A DNA stretch of 64,000 nt, taken from assembly GCF_934643405.1 (NCBI RefSeq), contig NZ_CAKUCL010000003.1:1-64000 (forward strand), given 5' to 3'. The translations under genes were made by a program, and so were the position numbers. The notes under the pieces were generated by a model, which had not been told where the DNA came from, made no database searches, and saw only the letters and a program-made list of their open reading frames with translations. Each line of letters begins with the position of its first letter. Within the stretch, counting starts at the first letter, position 1. Origin of the DNA: an uncultured Actinoplanes sp. GTDB lineage: Bacteria; Actinomycetota; Actinomycetes; Mycobacteriales; Micromonosporaceae. Positions 60,700 through 64,000 of this stretch are shown here, in pieces.

Positions 60700-61772
60700 A
60701 GGTCAGTTCCAAAACGAAATTGCTGTTGATCCCGGCTGTGCTGGGTCCGGCACTGGCGATTCCGGCAGCCTCGGCCGCCGCCGCGACGAATGATTCGCCA
60801 AACAACAAAAATGCATGTTCGCCGCGTGCCACCGCGATTTCGTTCAGCGACGGACTCGACAAGGCGGTGGTCGGCGGCGTCACGGTGGGTGGCCTGTCCG
60901 ACATGGCGTGGGACAAGCGCCGGCACGCCTGGGCGTCGACCGTCGACAACCACGGGAGCGATCCGGCGCGCGTCTGGTTCTGGCGTGACCCGTCGAACCC
61001 GAAAATCGTCGGCGGCCCGTTGGTGCTCAAGCGCCCGGACGGCACCCCGTACGACGGGCTGACCGCCGACAACGAGGGCCTGGCGGTGCTGCCCGACGGC
61101 GACTACCTGGTCAGCTCCGAGGCGGAGCCGTCGCTGCGCGTCTTCGGTCGCGACGGCGTGCAGAAGAGCACCCTGCCGGTCCCGGCCCGGTTCGCGGTCA
61201 CGCCGGCCGGGCAGGCGGGGCCGAACGCCACGCTCGAGGGCCTCACGATCACTCCCCGCGGCGACCGGATCATCGCGGCCATGGAGGGTGCGCTCTCCGG
61301 CGACACCGACGCGACACTGCACCGGTTCCTCGTCTACGACAAGGACCGCAGCGGCCGGTGGTCGCTGACCAAGCAGACGCTCTACCGCGCCGAGCCGGGA
61401 CTGCGCGTCGCCGAGGTCGCCGCGTACGGCCGTGACTCCTTGCTGGTGCTGGAGGCGGCCTTCGACCCGGCCAAGGGCAACAGCGTCTCCCTGTACGGCG
61501 TGGGCAGCTTCTCCCGTACGCCCGACGTCAGCAAGGTGGCCGACGCGGCCGGTCGTCCCGCGGTCGGTAAGACGCTGGTCGCCGACCTGGTGAAGTGCCC
61601 GACCCTGGGCGCGGTCGCCAAGGAGCCGCAGGCCAATCCGCTGATGGACAATTACGAGGGGATGGCGGTGGTGCCCGGCCGGCACGGCCACACCGTGCAT
61701 GTCATCAGTGACGACAACTTCGGTGCCGCGCAGATCACGCGCGTGCTGACGCTGTCGGCTCGTCTGCCGTAA
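60696..61772 (+). CDS. Secreted esterase-like/phytase-like beta-propeller protein
   Basis: The 358-residue protein has a Sec-type signal (KLLLIPAVLGPALAIPAASAAA) and matches the esterase-like activity of phytase domain. It shows GGVTVGGLSDMAWDKRRHAWASTVDNHGS, DGLTADNEGLAVLPDGDYLVSSEAEPSLRVF, NATLEGLTITPRGDRIIAAMEG and NYEGMAVVPGRHGHTVHVISDDNF. Such proteins are linked to phosphoester use. The ATG overlaps the PhoD stop by 4 nt, with GGAGG about 10 nt before it, so the pair is one transcript. Confidence 0.85.
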   Translation: MKVSSKTKLLLIPAVLGPALAIPAASAAAATNDSPNNKNACSPRATAISFSDGLDKAVVGGVTVGGLSDMAWDKRRHAWASTVDNHGSDPARVWFWRDPSNPKIVGGPLVLKRPDGTPYDGLTADNEGLAVLPDGDYLVSSEAEPSLRVFGRDGVQKSTLPVPARFAVTPAGQAGPNATLEGLTITPRGDRIIAAMEGALSGDTDATLHRFLVYDKDRSGRWSLTKQTLYRAEPGLRVAEVAAYGRDSLLVLEAAFDPAKGNSVSLYGVGSFSRTPDVSKVADAAGRPAVGKTLVADLVKCPTLGAVAKEPQANPLMDNYEGMAVVPGRHGHTVHVISDDNFGAAQITRVLTLSARLP

Positions 61773-61787
61773 GCCCCCTCGGCGCCA

Positions 61788-61819
61788 CGACGGCGTCCGC
61801 CCTCGGGCGGGCGCCGTCG
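61788..61819. terminator. Strong hairpin after the phosphatase operon
   Basis: A 32-nt near-perfect palindrome: CGACGGCGTCCGCCC pairs with GGGCGGGCGCCGTCG, with one G-T wobble and a very short loop. It starts 16 nt after the stop of the phytase-like gene. No T-run follows. It separates the phosphatase pair from the TetR gene. Confidence 0.65.
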
Positions 61820-61873
61820 CTTGCGTCACAATCTCCCCGGGAGATCGCCCAGGGAGAGCGGGAGCGGTAGTGT

Positions 61874-61888
61874 ACGAAACAGTTTCGT
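61874..61888. promoter_or_regulatory. TetR-type operator
   Basis: ACGAAACAGTTTCGT is a perfect 15-bp palindrome with one central base, 30 nt before the TetR start. TAGTGT just before it could be a -10 box, so the repressor would block its own transcription start. The MFS gene behind the regulator would be controlled through the same site. Confidence 0.65.
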
Positions 61889-61918
61889 TTCGCAGAACGG
61901 TGAGGACGGGGGCGAACC

Positions 61919-62530
61919 ATGGCTGAGCGGGCGCGAACCGCCACGCCTGCCGGGCGCTCCCGGCGGCTCGACGAGGAACGGGCGCAGGCGATCCTGCGGG
62001 CCACCTACGACCTTCTCGGCGAGGCGGGCTACCAGGGCTTGCGGGTCGACGCGGTCTGCGCGCGCGCCCAGGCGAGCAAGGCGACCCTCTACCGGCACTG
62101 GCCCACCAAGGCCGGACTGGTCGCCGACGCGGTGCGGGCCTGCAAGGTCTCGGATGCGGTGGCACCCGACACCGGCAGCCTGCGTGGCGACCTGGTGGCC
62201 TGGTTCGGGATCCTCGCCGAGACGGTCGCCGGCGAGGAAGGACCGATCCTGGCCGGGCTGTTCATGGCCATGACCCACGACCCCGAACTGGCCGCGGAGC
62301 TGCGGTCGATGCGGGAGTCGAAGGTCCCGTACGCGGAAGCCATCTGCGCGCGGGCCGAGCAACGGGGGGAGCTGCGTCCCGGCTACGACCCCGGGCTCAT
62401 CGACGAGATCGTCCCCGCCCAGCTCTTCATGCGCTGTTTCGCCCTCGGCCGGCCGCTCGACGCCGTCTTCATCGAGCACCTGGTCGACGACATCATCCTG
62501 CCGCTGCTCCAGAAGGAGCCCCGGCCCTAG
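61919..62530 (+). CDS. TetR-family transcriptional regulator
   Basis: The 203-residue regulator has the TetR N-terminal domain EERAQAILRATYDLLGEAGYQGLRVDAVCARAQASKATLYRHWPTKAGLVADAV and a helical C-terminal ligand domain of the TetR_C_11 kind (LRGDLVAWFGILAETVAGEEGPILAGLFMAMTHDPELAAELR). It probably represses the MFS efflux pump downstream until a drug or metabolite binds. The ATG is well placed and the operator lies immediately before it. Confidence 0.92.
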   Translation: MAERARTATPAGRSRRLDEERAQAILRATYDLLGEAGYQGLRVDAVCARAQASKATLYRHWPTKAGLVADAVRACKVSDAVAPDTGSLRGDLVAWFGILAETVAGEEGPILAGLFMAMTHDPELAAELRSMRESKVPYAEAICARAEQRGELRPGYDPGLIDEIVPAQLFMRCFALGRPLDAVFIEHLVDDIILPLLQKEPRP

Positions 62531-62605
62531 ACCCCGCTCCCGCCTGTTCCGACGCCCACGTCGCTGACCTGGGTGGATCTCCGCGTGCCCTGAAGGGGGA
62601 CAACT

Positions 62606-64000
62606 GTGTCCATCGCAACTTCCGACCCCGCCGCCATCCCACCGGACATATCCGGCGACTCCGGCTCCGCTAAGGGCAAATGGCTGGCACTGGCGGTCAT
62701 CGCGGTCTCTCAGCTGCTGATCGTGCTGGACGCCACCATCGTCAACATCGCCCTGCCCACCGCCCAGAAGGCGCTGCACATCAGCGACGCCGACCGGCAG
62801 TGGATGATCACCGCGTACACCCTGGCGTTCGGCGGCCTGCTGCTGCTCGGCGGCCGCGTCGCCGACTACACCGGCCGTAAGCGGGCCTTCATCATCGGCC
62901 TGCTCGGCTTCGCCGGCGCGTCGGCGCTCGGCGGCCTCGCCCAGAACGCCTTCATGCTGTTCTCCGCCCGAGCGCTGCAGGGGGCGTTCGGCGCGCTGAT
63001 GGCACCCGCGGCGCTGTCGCTGCTCACCGTCGCCTTCACCGAACCGAAGGAACGAGCCCGTGCCTTCGGCGTCTACGGCGCCATCTCCGGTGGCGGCGGG
63101 GCGATCGGCCTGCTGCTGGGCGGGGCGCTCACCGAGTACGCCTCCTGGCGCTGGACCCTGCTGATCAGCACCCCGATCGCGATCGCCGCGGCGCTGGCGG
63201 CGGTCCGCTTCATCGGCGAGAGCCGCGCCGAGGGCAACACCCGCTACGACCTGCCCGGCGCGTTCACCTCGACGGCCGGCCTGGTCGCGCTGGTGTACGG
63301 CTTCACCAAGGCGGGCACCGACGGCTGGGGCTCCGGGGTGACGATCAGCTTCCTGGTGGCCGCCGTCGTGCTGCTGGTCGCGTTCGTCGTCATCGAGCTG
63401 CGGTCGAAGCACCCGCTGCTGCCGATGCGGGTGATCCTCGACCGCAACCGCGGCGGCGCGTACCTGACCGCGCTGCTGATCGGCGTGGGCCTGTTCGGAG
63501 TGTTCCTGTTCCTGACCCTCTACCTCCAGCAGACCCTGGGCTACACGGCCCTGCAGAGCGGCGTCGCGTTCCTGCCGTTCACCGTCGGCATCGTGCTCGG
63601 CGCCGGCCTGTCCGCCCAGCTGCAGACCCGGGTCGGCCCGCGGATCCTGATGTTCGCCGGCACGCTGCTGGCCGGGGCCGGCATGGTGCTGCTCACCCGC
63701 ATCGGCGTGGACACCAGCTTCTGGAGCCACGTGCTTCCCGCCGAGGTCCTGATCAGCTTCGGCATCGGCGTCACCTTCGGCCCGATGTCCAGCACCGCGC
63801 TGGTGGGCGTGGCCGACCACGACGCCGGCGTGGCGAGCGCGCTGATCAACACGACCCAGCAGATCGGCGGCTCGCTGGGCACCGCGCTGCTGAACACGAT
63901 CGTCACCTCCGCGGTGACCGGCTACATCGTCGACCACCAGGCTCAGCTGACCAGCAAGGCTCAGCTCCCCGCGCTGACCTCGGTGGCGACGGTCCACGGG
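62606..64000 (+). CDS. DHA2-family MFS efflux transporter (partial, runs off window)
   Basis: The visible 465 residues contain an N-terminal cytoplasmic tail and about 13 TM helices of a 14-helix EmrB/QacA-type drug:proton antiporter. Signatures: WLALAVIAVSQLLIVLDATIVNIALPTAQ (motif D1), GGRVADYTGRKRAFI (motif A), ARALQGAFGALMAPAALSLL, and GAISGGGGAIGLLLGG (motif C). The GTG start follows AAGGGGG at 6 nt. It lies 75 nt after the TetR stop, so the two form an efflux module. The frame is still open at the window end; the rest cannot be judged. Confidence 0.92.
   Translation, partial: MSIATSDPAAIPPDISGDSGSAKGKWLALAVIAVSQLLIVLDATIVNIALPTAQKALHISDADRQWMITAYTLAFGGLLLLGGRVADYTGRKRAFIIGLLGFAGASALGGLAQNAFMLFSARALQGAFGALMAPAALSLLTVAFTEPKERARAFGVYGAISGGGGAIGLLLGGALTEYASWRWTLLISTPIAIAAALAAVRFIGESRAEGNTRYDLPGAFTSTAGLVALVYGFTKAGTDGWGSGVTISFLVAAVVLLVAFVVIELRSKHPLLPMRVILDRNRGGAYLTALLIGVGLFGVFLFLTLYLQQTLGYTALQSGVAFLPFTVGIVLGAGLSAQLQTRVGPRILMFAGTLLAGAGMVLLTRIGVDTSFWSHVLPAEVLISFGIGVTFGPMSSTALVGVADHDAGVASALINTTQQIGGSLGTALLNTIVTSAVTGYIVDHQAQLTSKAQLPALTSVATVHG

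Noticed and set aside
61826..63997. A 723-codon minus-strand frame opposite the TetR and MFS genes
   Set aside because: The TetR and MFS readings carry all family motifs; the antisense frame has none.

Overview
The window is a chromosomal piece of a very GC-rich actinomycete. Genes are dense, many starts are GTG, most operon joints are 4-nt ATGA or GTGA overlaps, and several genes look leaderless. A spore photoproduct lyase-like gene, an argCJBDFRGH operon, LuxR/LacI/PadR/MarR/TetR regulators and a large exopolysaccharide locus suit a spore-forming member of the Micromonosporaceae (Actinoplanes-like). This placement is inferred from gene content and style only; no comparison was run.

Layout. 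1-4.4 kb: a PadR-controlled drug-export-type ABC operon (PadR, prefix-domain membrane protein, ATPase, permease), a MerR regulator and a divergent SAM-hydrolase-family protein. 4.4-14.5 kb: small accessory genes, including an SDR remnant, a DHFR-like reductase, a spore photoproduct lyase homologue, a MarR gene divergent from a helical-repeat protein, a MacB-type ABC pair, a luciferase-like oxidoreductase, and DinB and SRPBCC proteins. 14.5-22.3 kb: a DUF3616-like protein, a Tat-exported M28 peptidase, a flavin monooxygenase, a SanA-like protein, a GNAT enzyme, and a GH3 glycosidase behind a strong palindromic operator. 22.6-30.9 kb: the complete arginine operon behind an ArgR box, followed by a strong hairpin lying inside the wreck of an IS481-family transposase. 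31.3-34.2 kb: a winged-helix protein, a NarL-type regulator and a VanZ-like protein.

34.1-52.0 kb is the main accessory region, a Wzx/Wzy-type exopolysaccharide locus. A plus-strand operon (CapD-like dehydratase, UDP-sugar dehydrogenase, initiating sugar transferase, PLP enzyme) converges on a ten-gene minus-strand operon (deacetylase, aminotransferase, glycosyltransferase, Wzz/BY-kinase-like protein, flippase, polymerase, lipoprotein, two FemAB-like transferases around a flavin monooxygenase). A separate glycosyltransferase lies just outside. All three outer promoters carry the same composite element: an inverted repeat ACRTGAR-N5-YTCAYRT, then exactly 6 nt, then TGACAWTT. The element occurs at about 35.33, 35.42 and 52.02 kb, and the first copy is symmetric and faces both ways. 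This apparent private regulon is the most interesting signal in the window.

52.1-64 kb: a DEAD-box helicase, a LacI regulator with its own palindrome, a PRC-barrel protein, a VOC protein, a TauE-type permease, a PhoD/phytase-like secreted phosphatase pair, and a TetR-MFS efflux pair whose transporter runs off the window. This part also holds three decayed genes: an HSL-type esterase, an AHSA1 fragment and a GGDEF-EAL protein.
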